Shown here piece by piece: positions 8,359 through 16,698 of a stretch of DNA of 35,536 nucleotides. Every line of letters starts with the position of its first letter. Position 1 is the stretch's first letter. Source of the stretch: Clostridiales bacterium (GTDB lineage: Bacteria; Bacillota; Clostridia; Lachnospirales; CAG-274); the NCBI GenBank assembly GCA_021203425.1, contig JAJQBF010000078.1, positions 1 through 35,536 of the forward strand, given 5' to 3'. The notes beneath the pieces are model-generated. The model saw nothing but the letters and a program-made list of their open reading frames with translations, was not told the origin of the DNA and made no database searches. A program made the position numbers and the translations under genes.

Positions 8359-8826
8359 ATGAAAAAATATAAAATTTTGCTGTGGATATTGATAATTATT
8401 ATGCTTGCCATTATTTTCGCTTTTTCATGTCAGTCAAGTGAAAAGTCGGTTGCTTTAAGCCGTGCCGTTGCACAGGAGCAGCAGAATATTACCGCTAAAA
8501 TTGTTGAAACCGACACAACGGAAATAACCGACTTTATTGTTAAACATATAAGGTCTATGGCTCACTGTATATTATATTTATGTCTTGCCATACTTGTTTT
8601 TATGCAGTGCAGATTTTACGGGCTTAAACCCGTTTATGCCTTTGTTCTTTCTTTGTCATGCTGTTTTTTGTACGGCTTAACCGATGAATTTCACCAAAGA
8701 TTTACAGAGGGCAGAACATCTTGTATGGAAGATGTAATTAAAGATACTTTCGGCGCCTTTGTCGGCAGCACTCTGTGCTGTATTAAGGAAAAACTGTTTA
8801 AAATTTTTAAGGGAGTAAGGAAATGA
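8359..8826 (+). CDS. VanZ-like membrane protein
   Basis: A 155-residue integral membrane protein of the VanZ-like family. It shows the family marks: an N-terminal helix running into FAFSCQSSEKSVALS, helices around IRSMAHCILYLCLAILVF and AFVLSLSCCFLYGL, then LTDEFHQRFTEGRTSCMEDV with the conserved Asp-Glu-x-His-Gln and downstream Asp. VanZ proteins are linked to glycopeptide tolerance and occur widely in cell-envelope clusters; the biochemical role is not established. It overlaps the next gene by four bases (ATGA), indicating translational coupling. Confidence 0.85.
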   Translation: MKKYKILLWILIIIMLAIIFAFSCQSSEKSVALSRAVAQEQQNITAKIVETDTTEITDFIVKHIRSMAHCILYLCLAILVFMQCRFYGLKPVYAFVLSLSCCFLYGLTDEFHQRFTEGRTSCMEDVIKDTFGAFVGSTLCCIKEKLFKIFKGVRK

Positions 8827-9956
8827 AGGTAATTCATTTTATATCGGGAGGAGACACCGGAGGGGCAAAAACCCATGTTCTTTCTCTTCTGAAAAATCTT
8901 TTAAAACTGAATATAGATGTTTCCCTGCTCTGTATTATGGAGGGGGTTTTTACAGAGGAAGCAAAGGAACTGGGTATTCCCGTAAAAATTATTCCTCAGG
9001 AAAAACGCTATGATATTACTGTTTTCGGGAAAATCGCCGAATATATAAACAACAGCGGCGCCGACCTTGTTCACTGTCACGGCGCAAGGGCAAATTATAT
9101 AACTCTGTTTATAAGACACAAGGTTAAAATCCCTATGATTACAACCCTTCACAGTGACTATAAGCTTGACTTTGCGGGGAATTTCAAGAAAAATCTTATA
9201 TACACCCCTATGAATGCCTTTGCACTGAGAAAATTTTCCTATATACTGACTATTACGAAGTCTTTCAGAGATATGATGGAAAAAAGAGGTTTCAAGGCTG
9301 AAAGACTTAAAGTTATTTATAACGGCATAGATATGGAAAATGTTCCTCCGGTTATAAGTAAGACGGAATTTTTGGAAAAATACTGCCCGGGTGAAGTCAA
9401 AAATAAACTTCTTGTAGGCATAGCCGCAAGATTTCAGGCTGTTAAAGGCGTCGATGTTTTCATAAAGGCAGCCGAAAGAGTTTTAAACAAAAGAAATGAC
9501 ACAGCCTTTCTTATCGCCGGCGACGGCGATGACAGCGAAACTCTCAAGAACTATGTTAAGGAGCATAATATAAAGGGGATTTACTTTTTAGGTCAGCTGC
9601 CCTATGACGTTATAGACAGCTTTTACAATGCCCTTGACATAAACGTGCTTTCAAGCTATTCCGAAAGCTTTCCCTATGCCCTGTTAGAGGGAGGACGAAG
9701 AAAAAGAGCCTCTGTTTCAACCCTTGCCGGGGGAGTTGCGGAGATGATAGACAACGAAAAAACAGGTCTTTTGTCCCCTGTGGGAGACTTCGAAAAGCTT
9801 GGGGACAACATAGACAGACTTTTAAGCGACGAGGGCTTAAGAAATATGCTGGGGAAGAATTTTTACAACAAAATAAACAGCGATTTTTCCCTTGTGTCTA
9901 TGGCTAAAAGACACGTTAAAATATACAGCGAGGTAATTGAAAATGAAAAAGCATAA
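8823..9956 (+). CDS. GT4-family glycosyltransferase
   Basis: The 377-residue product has the GT-B glycosyltransferase layout: acceptor domain with ISGGDTGGAKTHVLSLLKNL and DLVHCHGARANYI, the hinge motif VIYNGIDMENVP, and a donor domain containing VGIAARFQAVKGVDVFIKA and the E-x7-E-like region YSESFPYALLEGG. The enzyme probably extends the polysaccharide repeat unit in the cytoplasm. It begins inside the end of the VanZ-like gene, and its last 14 bases overlap the following DUF4330 gene, so the three are coupled. Donor and linkage are unknown. Confidence 0.86.
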   Translation: MKVIHFISGGDTGGAKTHVLSLLKNLLKLNIDVSLLCIMEGVFTEEAKELGIPVKIIPQEKRYDITVFGKIAEYINNSGADLVHCHGARANYITLFIRHKVKIPMITTLHSDYKLDFAGNFKKNLIYTPMNAFALRKFSYILTITKSFRDMMEKRGFKAERLKVIYNGIDMENVPPVISKTEFLEKYCPGEVKNKLLVGIAARFQAVKGVDVFIKAAERVLNKRNDTAFLIAGDGDDSETLKNYVKEHNIKGIYFLGQLPYDVIDSFYNALDINVLSSYSESFPYALLEGGRRKRASVSTLAGGVAEMIDNEKTGLLSPVGDFEKLGDNIDRLLSDEGLRNMLGKNFYNKINSDFSLVSMAKRHVKIYSEVIENEKA

Positions 9957-10488
9957 ATTTAATATTGTAGATATTATAGTTTTGATTGTGGTTATAGCGG
10001 TTATTGCCGCCGTAATTTACAGAGTTTTCAGTACAAGTCACAATGTAGGGGACAATAATCTTCTTTCGGAAGAACAGTATATGTATGTAGAGCTTTACGC
10101 AAACCAGGTTGTTCCCGAGGCTGTGGATACATTACAGCCCGGAGATCTTCTCGTGGCAAACGGAAAGCAGACGACAGGCGAAATTGTATATGTTGAGGCT
10201 GAGCCTGCCGCATATATAGGTGTAGACTCCGACGGAAACACTGTCCTTACGCAGCACCCCCTTTGGAAGGATCTTCACGTTATAATAAGAGATAAGGTAA
10301 ACCCCTCAGAGGTAACATTAAAGGCAGGAGAACAGGAAGTCAGAGTAAACTACACTTATATTCTGAAAACACAGCAGTTTGAAGGCAATTCAAAGGTTAG
10401 AAATATTGAGTTTGTTCCCGTTGATGAGGCTGAAAGCATAAATCCGGAAACAATGTTCGGAGATATGTCAAGCTATACAGAGGAATAA
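9943..10488 (+). CDS. DUF4330-type single-pass membrane protein
   Basis: A 181-residue protein with one N-terminal membrane helix (about residues 8-28, FNIVDIIVLIVVIAVIAAVI) and an extracytoplasmic domain. The helix-led layout starting NIVDIIV and the repeated beta-rich domain match my recollection of DUF4330, whose function is unknown. The ATG at 9943 is preferred to a TTG at 9937 because GAGG at about 9930-9933 is then correctly spaced. It overlaps the upstream glycosyltransferase and precedes the ligase/polymerase gene, so an accessory role in polymer export or assembly is a reasonable guess. Confidence 0.6.
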   Translation: MKKHKFNIVDIIVLIVVIAVIAAVIYRVFSTSHNVGDNNLLSEEQYMYVELYANQVVPEAVDTLQPGDLLVANGKQTTGEIVYVEAEPAAYIGVDSDGNTVLTQHPLWKDLHVIIRDKVNPSEVTLKAGEQEVRVNYTYILKTQQFEGNSKVRNIEFVPVDEAESINPETMFGDMSSYTEE

Positions 10489-10510
10489 AGCCTGACTTCG
10501 GGGTGATTTT

Positions 10511-12040
10511 ATGAATTTTAAAGAAAGCTTAACAGGCAGCTTTATATTTTGGCTTTTGGGCGCCTACGGCGAAAGCAAATTTAAAAAAAATTGCGAAAAC
10601 TTTGCCGGACTTGTTAAAAGCAGATTAATTTACAGGGCTTTGCGGAAATATGTACATTCCGGTGCCTATGTTTTAGACAGCGGAATTGTCGGCATGTTTA
10701 ACAGCATACTTGCCGCTTTCGGAAAGCTCTGCGATAAAGCCGAGGGTCTTTTAGAGGACAGCTTTATATGCCGCCTTTTAAAGAAAGTTACAGGCTGTAA
10801 AGAGATATTTTTATATATTCTTATAGCCTACCCTTTTTCCGACCTTATTATAAGAAAAACAGCCGGAATTTTAGCCGGTCCCTGGGACGAGCTTTATTTT
10901 TTCGAACTTATCCTTTTGCTTGTTCTTGACTTTATATATAACCATAAGGGCAGAAAATATGTTGTTTCTCCGCTGAACTTACCTGTAATTATATTTTTGG
11001 CGGTTATGTTCGGCTGTTACTTTGTTGTTTCTCCCGACAGAACAATCGGCTTTGAGGGAATGAGAGCAGTCTGTGAATATATATTTTGGTTTTTCCTTGT
11101 ACTTAAGCTCTGCGACAGTGACAAAATCGGCAAAAGGCTGTGTATCTGTCTTTTTATTGTTATAGGCATAATGGCTATACATGGAATTTATCAATATATC
11201 GTTGCTGTGCCTATGCCCTCTTCATGGGTAGACCACAACGAAGCCGGAGTAAGAACAAGAGTTTACTCTATTCTTACAAGTCCCAATGTTTTGGGAAGTC
11301 TTTTTACACTGACAATTCCCATAGGTGTCGGACTGTTTTTAGAAGAATCAAACAAGGTTAAAAAAGCCTTTTACGGCTGTTTGCTTTTATGTATGCTTAC
11401 GTCTCTTGCTTTTACATTTTCAAGAGGGGCTTGGATGGGTTTTATGGCGGCGGTCATTGTGTTTGTATTATTTTATGATGCAAGACTTCTTCTTCCGGTT
11501 TTGGCTTTGGCAGCTTTGGCTGTTTTCCTTGTTCCCGAGGTGGGAAACAGAATAAGCTATATGCTCAGCGCCGATTATATAGAATCCTCTATGAACGGAG
11601 GAAGACTTATAAGATGGATAGACGGACTTGCGGTTTGGTCATACGGAAAGCTGACAGGTGTAGGCTTAGGTCATTTCGGCGGTGCCGTTGCCATAAATCA
11701 CGGTATGCAGTATTTAGTGGGTGAAGACTATGTCGAAACCTTTTATATGGATAACTATTATTTAAAAACGATGATAGAAACGGGAATTGTGGGGCTTGCC
11801 GCCTTTATATTCCTTATGTATCAGGTGTTTATAAGCTCCATAAGAGCCGTAAAAATCTCTTCGGAGAACAAATATTTAAAAATCGGCATAATGTCGGGAC
11901 TTTTCGGAATAATTATTCACAACCTTGTTGAAAACATTTTCGAGGTTCCCCTTATGTCAACGGAATTTTGGGTTTTTGCTGCGGTTTTGATGTCCTTCTG
12001 GTACAGAAAGGCGAATGAAAGCAAAGATAAAGCCGCATAA
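10511..12040 (+). CDS. O-antigen ligase/polymerase-like membrane protein
   Basis: A 509-residue polytopic membrane protein. After an unusual N-terminal extension of about 95 residues, a dozen or so hydrophobic helices surround a large periplasm-side-type loop of the Wzy/WaaL (O-antigen ligase) family. The region SILTSPNVLGSLFTLTIPIG and the segment TFSRGAWMGFMAAVIVF, with its helix-flanking Arg, are typical. The later NYYLKTMIETGIVGLAAFIFL closes the family pattern. Such proteins join repeat units or transfer the finished polymer to an anchor. Its place between glycosyltransferases and CsaB supports a role in assembling the cell-wall polymer. Ligase versus polymerase cannot be separated here. 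Confidence 0.8.
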   Translation: MNFKESLTGSFIFWLLGAYGESKFKKNCENFAGLVKSRLIYRALRKYVHSGAYVLDSGIVGMFNSILAAFGKLCDKAEGLLEDSFICRLLKKVTGCKEIFLYILIAYPFSDLIIRKTAGILAGPWDELYFFELILLLVLDFIYNHKGRKYVVSPLNLPVIIFLAVMFGCYFVVSPDRTIGFEGMRAVCEYIFWFFLVLKLCDSDKIGKRLCICLFIVIGIMAIHGIYQYIVAVPMPSSWVDHNEAGVRTRVYSILTSPNVLGSLFTLTIPIGVGLFLEESNKVKKAFYGCLLLCMLTSLAFTFSRGAWMGFMAAVIVFVLFYDARLLLPVLALAALAVFLVPEVGNRISYMLSADYIESSMNGGRLIRWIDGLAVWSYGKLTGVGLGHFGGAVAINHGMQYLVGEDYVETFYMDNYYLKTMIETGIVGLAAFIFLMYQVFISSIRAVKISSENKYLKIGIMSGLFGIIIHNLVENIFEVPLMSTEFWVFAAVLMSFWYRKANESKDKAA

Positions 12041-12066
12041 ACGCTTAAAAGAAAAGAGAGAATGCT

Positions 12067-13173
12067 ATGACAGAGGTACTTATAACGGGATACCACGGTT
12101 ACGGAAATTACGGCGATGAAGCCACTCTTTTGGCTATAAAAGAGGGCATAGAAAAAATGAATGCAGACGTCAAAATTACCGCACTTTCTTATAATCCCGA
12201 ATTTACAAAAACTGAATATGGTATAAATGCCGTACAGAGATTTAATGTTTTTAAAGTATTTTGGGCAGTTTTTAAGAGCAAGGTTGTAGTTTCCGGAGGA
12301 GGCACTCTTCTTCAGGATATTTCAAGCACACGTTCTCTTTTCTATTATCTCGGTATAATTAAGCTGGCAAAACTCTTGGGCAAAAAGGTTATGGTTTATG
12401 CCAACGGAATCGGTCCCGTAAATAAAGAGTCAAACCGAAAGCTTATAGGCAGAATCGTAAACAAGGTAGACATTATAACCCTGAGAGAAGAGCCCTCTTT
12501 AAATGATTTGGTAAGTATGGGGGTAACAAAACCGCCTACCTACGTTACGGCAGACCCTGCCTTTAATCTTACTTCGGAATCGGACGAAAGAGCCGAAGAG
12601 ATTCTTTTGCAGGAGGGAATACCCACAGACAAACCCCTTGTGGGGGTTGCCGTAAGAGACTGGAAGAAGGCTAAATACGGCGATGAATATATAAGAGAAA
12701 TTGCCATAGCCTGCGACAGCCTTATAAGAAACGGAAACAATGTTCTCTTTATACCTATGCAGTATAAAACAGACTCCGAATTTTCACGAAAAGTAATGGA
12801 CAATATGGAAGAAGAAAGCTATATTTTAAAACAGCCTTATAAGCCCAAGGAAATTATGGCTGTTATAGGAAAGCTTAAACTGACTATAGGTATGAGACTT
12901 CATTCTCTTATTTTCAGCAGCGTTAAAAACGTGCCTATGCTGGGAATTATATATGACCCCAAGGTGGAATATTATATTGATGTTTTGGGAATGGACACAG
13001 CGGCGGATATAAGAAACGAAAGACTTTTGGGAGCCGATATTGTCAGGCTTGCAGACAATATATTTAAAAATTACGATGATTATAAAAAATTATTAAACGA
13101 CAGAACAGCGCCCCTTTTGGCAAAGGCTAAGAAGAACGACAAGTTTTTGAAGGAGCTTATAAAAAAAGCATAA
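12067..13173 (+). CDS. csaB: Polysaccharide pyruvyl transferase
   Basis: The 368-residue cytoplasmic enzyme transfers a pyruvate ketal from phosphoenolpyruvate onto an amino-sugar (ManNAc) residue of the secondary cell-wall polymer. In other Firmicutes this ketal is what SLH domains bind. Recognisable stretches are ITGYHGYGNYGDEATLLAI, KVVVSGGGTLLQDISSTRS, VYANGIGPVNKESNRKL, and the C-terminal GMRLHSLIFSSVKNVPMLGI. The length agrees with the CsaB family. It lies 26 bases after the ligase gene and 21 before the TagA-type gene, a common csaB-tagA pairing. No SLH protein is visible in the window. Confidence 0.88.
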   Translation: MTEVLITGYHGYGNYGDEATLLAIKEGIEKMNADVKITALSYNPEFTKTEYGINAVQRFNVFKVFWAVFKSKVVVSGGGTLLQDISSTRSLFYYLGIIKLAKLLGKKVMVYANGIGPVNKESNRKLIGRIVNKVDIITLREEPSLNDLVSMGVTKPPTYVTADPAFNLTSESDERAEEILLQEGIPTDKPLVGVAVRDWKKAKYGDEYIREIAIACDSLIRNGNNVLFIPMQYKTDSEFSRKVMDNMEEESYILKQPYKPKEIMAVIGKLKLTIGMRLHSLIFSSVKNVPMLGIIYDPKVEYYIDVLGMDTAADIRNERLLGADIVRLADNIFKNYDDYKKLLNDRTAPLLAKAKKNDKFLKELIKKA

Positions 13174-13194
13174 CTTTTTACGAAAGGAGAAAAT

Positions 13195-14073
13195 ATGTCA
13201 GGAATTTGTACAATTATGGATGTACCCTTTAACAACCTGAGTATGACAGAGGCTGTGGGTATTACATTAATCAACTTAAAAGAAAGAAAAAAGACTATTA
13301 TATATACCCCTAACCCGGAAATGGTTATGGCGGCGCAAAAAGACAGAGAACTTATGCAGGTTTTAAACTCCGCCGATTTACTTATTCCCGACGGAATAGG
13401 CGTGGTTAAGGCATCAAAGTTTTATCACAACCCCATAAAAGAGAGAGTTGCCGGCTGTGACCTTATCGAAGAGGTTTTTGCCAGAGTAAAGACAACGGTA
13501 AACACTGTTTATTTCCTCGGCGGTGCAGAGGGAGTTGCTGAAAAAGCCAAGCAGAAAATGCAGAGAAAATACAGAGGACTGACAATTTCGGGAACTCATC
13601 ACGGCTATTTTAAAGACGGTTCTCCCGAAGAAAGGGAAGTAATCGATGAAATAAACAGACTTAACCCCGAAATTCTTCTTGTAGGCTTAGGTTTTCCCAG
13701 ACAGGAAAAATGGATAGCCAAACACAGGGACAAGCTTAACTCAATTATAATAATGGGTGTAGGCGGCAGCTTTGACATTTTAAGCGGAAACACAAAAAGA
13801 GCGCCGGAGTTCTACAGAAACCACGGTCTTGAGTGGTTTTACAGACTTATTACACAGCCCACACGTTTTAAAAGAATGCTTGTGCTGCCTGTATTTTTAG
13901 TAAGAGCCATAGGCGAAAGAATCGGCGCAAAAATCGAATTTAACGGCGATAAGGTGTCTATAAAAAGGGCAAACAGCAAAAAACGCAAAAGAAGTTCCGG
14001 CTCTTCAAAGAGCACAAATAACAGAGAAGGAAACAGAGAGAGAACTCCAAGGAGAACAAAAGGAAGTAAGTAA
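13195..14073 (+). CDS. WecG/TagA/CpsF-family N-acetylmannosaminyltransferase
   Basis: A GT26-family transferase of 292 residues that would add ManNAc (or ManNAcA) from its UDP donor to undecaprenyl-linked GlcNAc, starting the polymer linkage unit. Diagnostic features are IYTPNPEMVMAAQKDREL, the catalytic-region SADLLIPDGIGVVKASKF, VYFLGGAEGVAEKAK, and LLVGLGFPRQEKWIAKH with GVGGSFDILSGNTKRAPEF. Downstream of the family core, the last 30 or so residues form a very basic, low-complexity tail rich in Lys, Arg, Ser and Asn that I do not recognise from the family. It may help membrane association. AAAGGAG lies just before the ATG. Confidence 0.88.
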   Translation: MSGICTIMDVPFNNLSMTEAVGITLINLKERKKTIIYTPNPEMVMAAQKDRELMQVLNSADLLIPDGIGVVKASKFYHNPIKERVAGCDLIEEVFARVKTTVNTVYFLGGAEGVAEKAKQKMQRKYRGLTISGTHHGYFKDGSPEEREVIDEINRLNPEILLVGLGFPRQEKWIAKHRDKLNSIIIMGVGGSFDILSGNTKRAPEFYRNHGLEWFYRLITQPTRFKRMLVLPVFLVRAIGERIGAKIEFNGDKVSIKRANSKKRKRSSGSSKSTNNREGNRERTPRRTKGSK

Positions 14074-14075
14074 AA

Positions 14076-14921
14076 ATGGAAATATGGGTTTTACTTGTTA
14101 TATTATACGGAATTTTAAAGGGCTTAAGGGATCTTTTTAAGAAAAAAGCCCTTGAAAAAAGCGAGGTTATGGAGGTTTTGTTCTTCTTCTCACTCCTCGC
14201 TTTTTTATTTGTAACCCCAAGCGCAAAGGAAGCCTTTAAGCTTGATATGTCATACATAGGGTTTATAGCCCTTAAGACATTTTTCGTTTTCAGTGCTTGG
14301 ATATGCGACTTTAGGGCAATTAAGAAAATTCCCGTAAGCCTTTACGGTGTGTTGGATTTATCGGGAGTTTTATTTTCAACCTTTATGGGTGTAGGGCTTT
14401 TAAACGAGTCTTTAAGCGTAAATCAGATTATAGGTCTTTGTATAGTGCTTATAGGTTTGTTTTTAGTTAACTACCAAAAGAACGAAACAGGGGAGAAGGC
14501 AAAACCGAAATATGTTATTATGGCTGTTTTAAGCTGTGTTTTAAACGCATCAAGCGGAGTTATGGATAAGGTTCTTATGCAGCATATGGAAAGTGCCCAG
14601 CTGCAGTTTTGGTTTATGTTTCTTATGCTTGTATTCTACGGGCTTTACATAATTGTTACAAGAACCAAAATAAGCCTTAAGTCGGTTTATAAAAACTACT
14701 GGATTCTTTTAATAGCCCTTACTTTGGTTATAGGTGACAGAGCGCTGTTTTATGCAAACGCCGCAGAGGGCAGCAGCGTCTCCGCTATGACCCTTATAAA
14801 ACAGTCTGCCTGTTTTATAACTATTTTAGGCGGCAGGTTCATTTTTAAGGAAGAAAATATACTTAAAAGACTTCTCTGTGCAGCGCTTATTCTTTTCGGC
14901 ATAGTTATTTCGGTTATTTGA
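14076..14921 (+). CDS. EamA/DMT-superfamily transporter
   Basis: The 281-residue protein has about ten membrane helices arranged as two EamA repeats, the second starting near YVIMAVLSCVLNASSGVMDK. The repeat signature is visible in KIPVSLYGVLDLSGVLFSTFMG and again in SVSAMTLIKQSACFITILGG. Family members export or import small metabolites or, in a few cases, flip lipid-linked sugars. It starts two bases after the TagA-type gene, with AAGGAAG overlapping that gene's end, so it is the last member of the polysaccharide operon. Its cargo is unknown. Confidence 0.8.
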   Translation: MEIWVLLVILYGILKGLRDLFKKKALEKSEVMEVLFFFSLLAFLFVTPSAKEAFKLDMSYIGFIALKTFFVFSAWICDFRAIKKIPVSLYGVLDLSGVLFSTFMGVGLLNESLSVNQIIGLCIVLIGLFLVNYQKNETGEKAKPKYVIMAVLSCVLNASSGVMDKVLMQHMESAQLQFWFMFLMLVFYGLYIIVTRTKISLKSVYKNYWILLIALTLVIGDRALFYANAAEGSSVSAMTLIKQSACFITILGGRFIFKEENILKRLLCAALILFGIVISVI

Positions 14922-14938
14922 AGCGGTGGTTTGCAAAA

Positions 14939-14987
14939 GTTACAATTAAGCCTAAATATCGGCGCTGTTTTACAGCTGAATTGTAAC
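14939..14987. repeat. Imperfect inverted repeat containing dispersed-motif copy 3
   Basis: GTTACAATTAAGCC (14939-14952) is the near-perfect reverse complement of AGCTGAATTGTAAC (14974-14987). The right arm is a diverged copy of the motif at 42-60 and 4221-4239. There is no T-tract, so it is unlikely to be an intrinsic terminator. The right arm ends 39 bases before the tRNA promoter. Confidence 0.55.
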
Positions 14988-15026
14988 CGGTCTTATCCTA
15001 TTTATAAATTTTTTGTGAATTTTTTA

Positions 15027-15055
15027 TTGACTTTTATTTTAATATAAGTTATAAT
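15027..15055 (+). promoter_or_regulatory. Promoter of the tRNA-Leu/tRNA-Ser unit
   Basis: TTGACT (15027-15032), a 17-base spacer and TATAAT (15050-15055). The tRNA begins 12 bases later. Confidence 0.8.
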
Positions 15056-15067
15056 ATTTTCCTGTGA

Positions 15068-15148
15068 GCGGATATGGCGGAATTGGCAGACGCGCCGGAC
15101 TTAGAATCCGGTTCTTCATGAGTGCAGGTTCAAGTCCTGTTATCCGCA
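15068..15148 (+). tRNA. tRNA-Leu (anticodon UAG)
   Basis: The acceptor GCGGATA (15068-15074) pairs with TATCCGC (15141-15147), with discriminator A at 15148. The anticodon stem CCGGA/TCCGG encloses the loop CTTAGAA, giving UAG at 15102-15104. A long variable arm and the T-arm GCAGG-TTCAAGT-CCTGT are present, as expected for class II tRNA-Leu. CCA is not encoded. Confidence 0.96.
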
Positions 15149-15188
15149 GCTGAGGAAAATAGTTGTTCTCATTAATATATATTAATAT

Positions 15189-15276
15189 GCAGACGTATCG
15201 AAGCGGTCATAACGAGCTTGACTCGAAATCAAGTAGCCTTCTTTTAGGCTCGTGGGTTCGAATCCCACCGTCTGCG
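15189..15276 (+). tRNA. tRNA-Ser (anticodon CGA)
   Basis: The acceptor GCAGACG (15189-15195) pairs with CGTCTGC (15269-15275); the discriminator is G, as in serine tRNAs. The stem CTTGA/TCAAG encloses the loop CTCGAAA, giving CGA at 15224-15226. The long variable arm AGCCT-TCTTTT-AGGCT confirms a class II tRNA. CCA is not encoded. Confidence 0.96.
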
Positions 15277-15288
15277 TTTTTAAACAGG

Positions 15289-15328
15289 GCTGTTGATTCA
15301 TAGCTGTTTTTGAATCGACAGCTTTTAT
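15289..15328 (+). terminator. Terminator after the tRNA pair
   Basis: GCTGTTGATTCA (15289-15300) pairs over 12 positions (one G-U) with TGAATCGACAGC (15311-15322), followed by TTTTAT. Confidence 0.85.
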
Positions 15329-15393
15329 AGTATGCGGTTTATACGTTTACTTGCCGAAATCCTTAATTCATAAGTAAAAAAATTTGAAATCTA

Positions 15394-15422
15394 TTGCAAA
15401 CATACCTTTTTTAGATTATAAT
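15394..15422 (+). promoter_or_regulatory. Promoter of tgt
   Basis: TTGCAA (15394-15399), a 17-base spacer and TATAAT (15417-15422), 35 bases before the tgt start codon. Confidence 0.72.
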
Positions 15423-15457
15423 GTATTAAGAAATATTTTAGGAGAGGCAGGAGAACT

Positions 15458-16585
15458 ATGTTTGATGTTTTGAAAACAGAGGGACGAGCCAAAAGAGGGC
15501 GGCTTACCACTGTTCATGGGGTTATTGAAACCCCTGTGTTTATGAATGTAGGGACTTTGGCGGCTATTAAGGGAGCCCTCAGCTCAATAGATTTAAAGGA
15601 AATAGGTACTCAGGTTGAGCTTTCCAATACTTATCATCTTCATCTCCGCCCGGGAGACAAGGTTATAAGACAGCTGAGAGGTCTTCATAAGTTTATGAAC
15701 TGGGACAGACCTATTTTAACCGACAGCGGAGGTTTTCAGGTTTTTTCCCTTACTTCTCTGAGAAAAATTAAGGAAGAGGGGGTTTATTTTAACTCCCATA
15801 TTGACGGCAGGAAAATTTTTATGGGTCCCGAAGAAAGTATGACAATTCAGTCTAACTTAGGCTCTACTATTGCAATGGCTTTTGATGAATGTCCTCCTTC
15901 TGTGGCAGATAAAAAATATATTTCCGACTCCGTCGACAGAACCACAAGATGGCTTGAAAGATGTGTCAGAAAAATGAAGGAGCTTAATTCACTTGAAGAC
16001 ACCGTAAACCCCCATCAGATGCTTTTCGGCATAAACCAGGGGGGAGTTTATGAGGATATAAGAATAAGACACGCTAAAGAAATAAGTCAGTTTGACCTTG
16101 ACGGATATGCTGTGGGAGGGCTTGCCGTTGGGGAAAGCACAGAGGAAATGTACAGAATTTTAGAGGAAACCGTGCCTTATTTGCCTAAAAACAAGCCTGT
16201 ATATTTAATGGGCGTCGGTACGCCGGAAAATATACTTGAGGCTGTCGAAAGGGGAGTTGACTTTTTCGACTGTGTTCTTCCGGCAAGGAACGGAAGACAC
16301 GGAAATTTGTATACATCTAAGGGCAAGCTTAACCTTATGAATGCCAAATATGAGCTTGACGACAGACCTGTTGAAGAAGGCTGCGGCTGTCCCTGCTGTA
16401 AGAATTTCAGCAGAGCATATTTAAGACATTTGTTTAAGGCAAAGGAGATGCTTGCTATGCGCCTTGCCGTCCTTCATAATTTATATTTTTACAATAAGCT
16501 TACCGCCGAAATAAGACAGGCTCTTGATGAGGGGCGGTTTGCCGAATATAAAAGGACAAAATTAGAAGGGTTTAAGGAAAATTAA
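15458..16585 (+). CDS. tgt: Queuine/preQ1 tRNA-guanine transglycosylase
   Basis: The 375-residue cytoplasmic enzyme swaps guanine 34 of GUN-anticodon tRNAs (Asp, Asn, His, Tyr) for preQ1 on the route to queuosine. The base-recognition Asp89 lies in ILTDSGGFQVFSL and the nucleophile Asp271 in FFDCVLPARNGRHG. A structural zinc site is formed by the GCGCPCCK cysteines and the His of AYLRHLF. The length is as expected. A purine-rich AGGAGA site precedes the ATG. It has its own promoter; neither neighbouring tRNA is a Tgt substrate, so the closeness to the tRNA genes appears incidental. queA and yajC, frequent partners, are absent. Confidence 0.97.
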   Translation: MFDVLKTEGRAKRGRLTTVHGVIETPVFMNVGTLAAIKGALSSIDLKEIGTQVELSNTYHLHLRPGDKVIRQLRGLHKFMNWDRPILTDSGGFQVFSLTSLRKIKEEGVYFNSHIDGRKIFMGPEESMTIQSNLGSTIAMAFDECPPSVADKKYISDSVDRTTRWLERCVRKMKELNSLEDTVNPHQMLFGINQGGVYEDIRIRHAKEISQFDLDGYAVGGLAVGESTEEMYRILEETVPYLPKNKPVYLMGVGTPENILEAVERGVDFFDCVLPARNGRHGNLYTSKGKLNLMNAKYELDDRPVEEGCGCPCCKNFSRAYLRHLFKAKEMLAMRLAVLHNLYFYNKLTAEIRQALDEGRFAEYKRTKLEGFKEN

Positions 16586-16604
16586 AGGAAGGGGTGTCCG
16601 GTTC

Positions 16605-16670
16605 GGGCGTGGTACCGCAAGCATCTCTCCGTCACACTGCCGTGTGACACCTCCCCTATTAAGGGGAGGC
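16605..16670. repeat. Compact double-hairpin repeat between tgt and purL
   Basis: Two perfect hairpins stand back to back: GTCACAC/GTGTGAC (16631-16637 with 16642-16648, 4-base loop) and CCTCCCCT/AGGGGAGG (16650-16657 with 16662-16669, 4-base loop). The GC-rich flank from 16605 differs from the AT-rich surroundings. The form recalls REP/MITE-like elements that I remember seeing scattered in gut Clostridia. It lacks a T-tract on either side. Confidence 0.6.
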
Positions 16671-16698
16671 TTGAAAAAATGAAAAAGGAGAAAACACT

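Noticed and set aside
14939..14987. Inverted repeat after the EamA gene as an intrinsic terminator
   Set aside because: The loop is long, the stem AT-rich, and no T-tract follows; it is better explained by the dispersed motif.
16586..16698. Purine riboswitch upstream of purL
   Set aside because: The 113-base gap is filled by the two compact hairpins and the ribosome site; no three-way junction or purine-aptamer core is visible.
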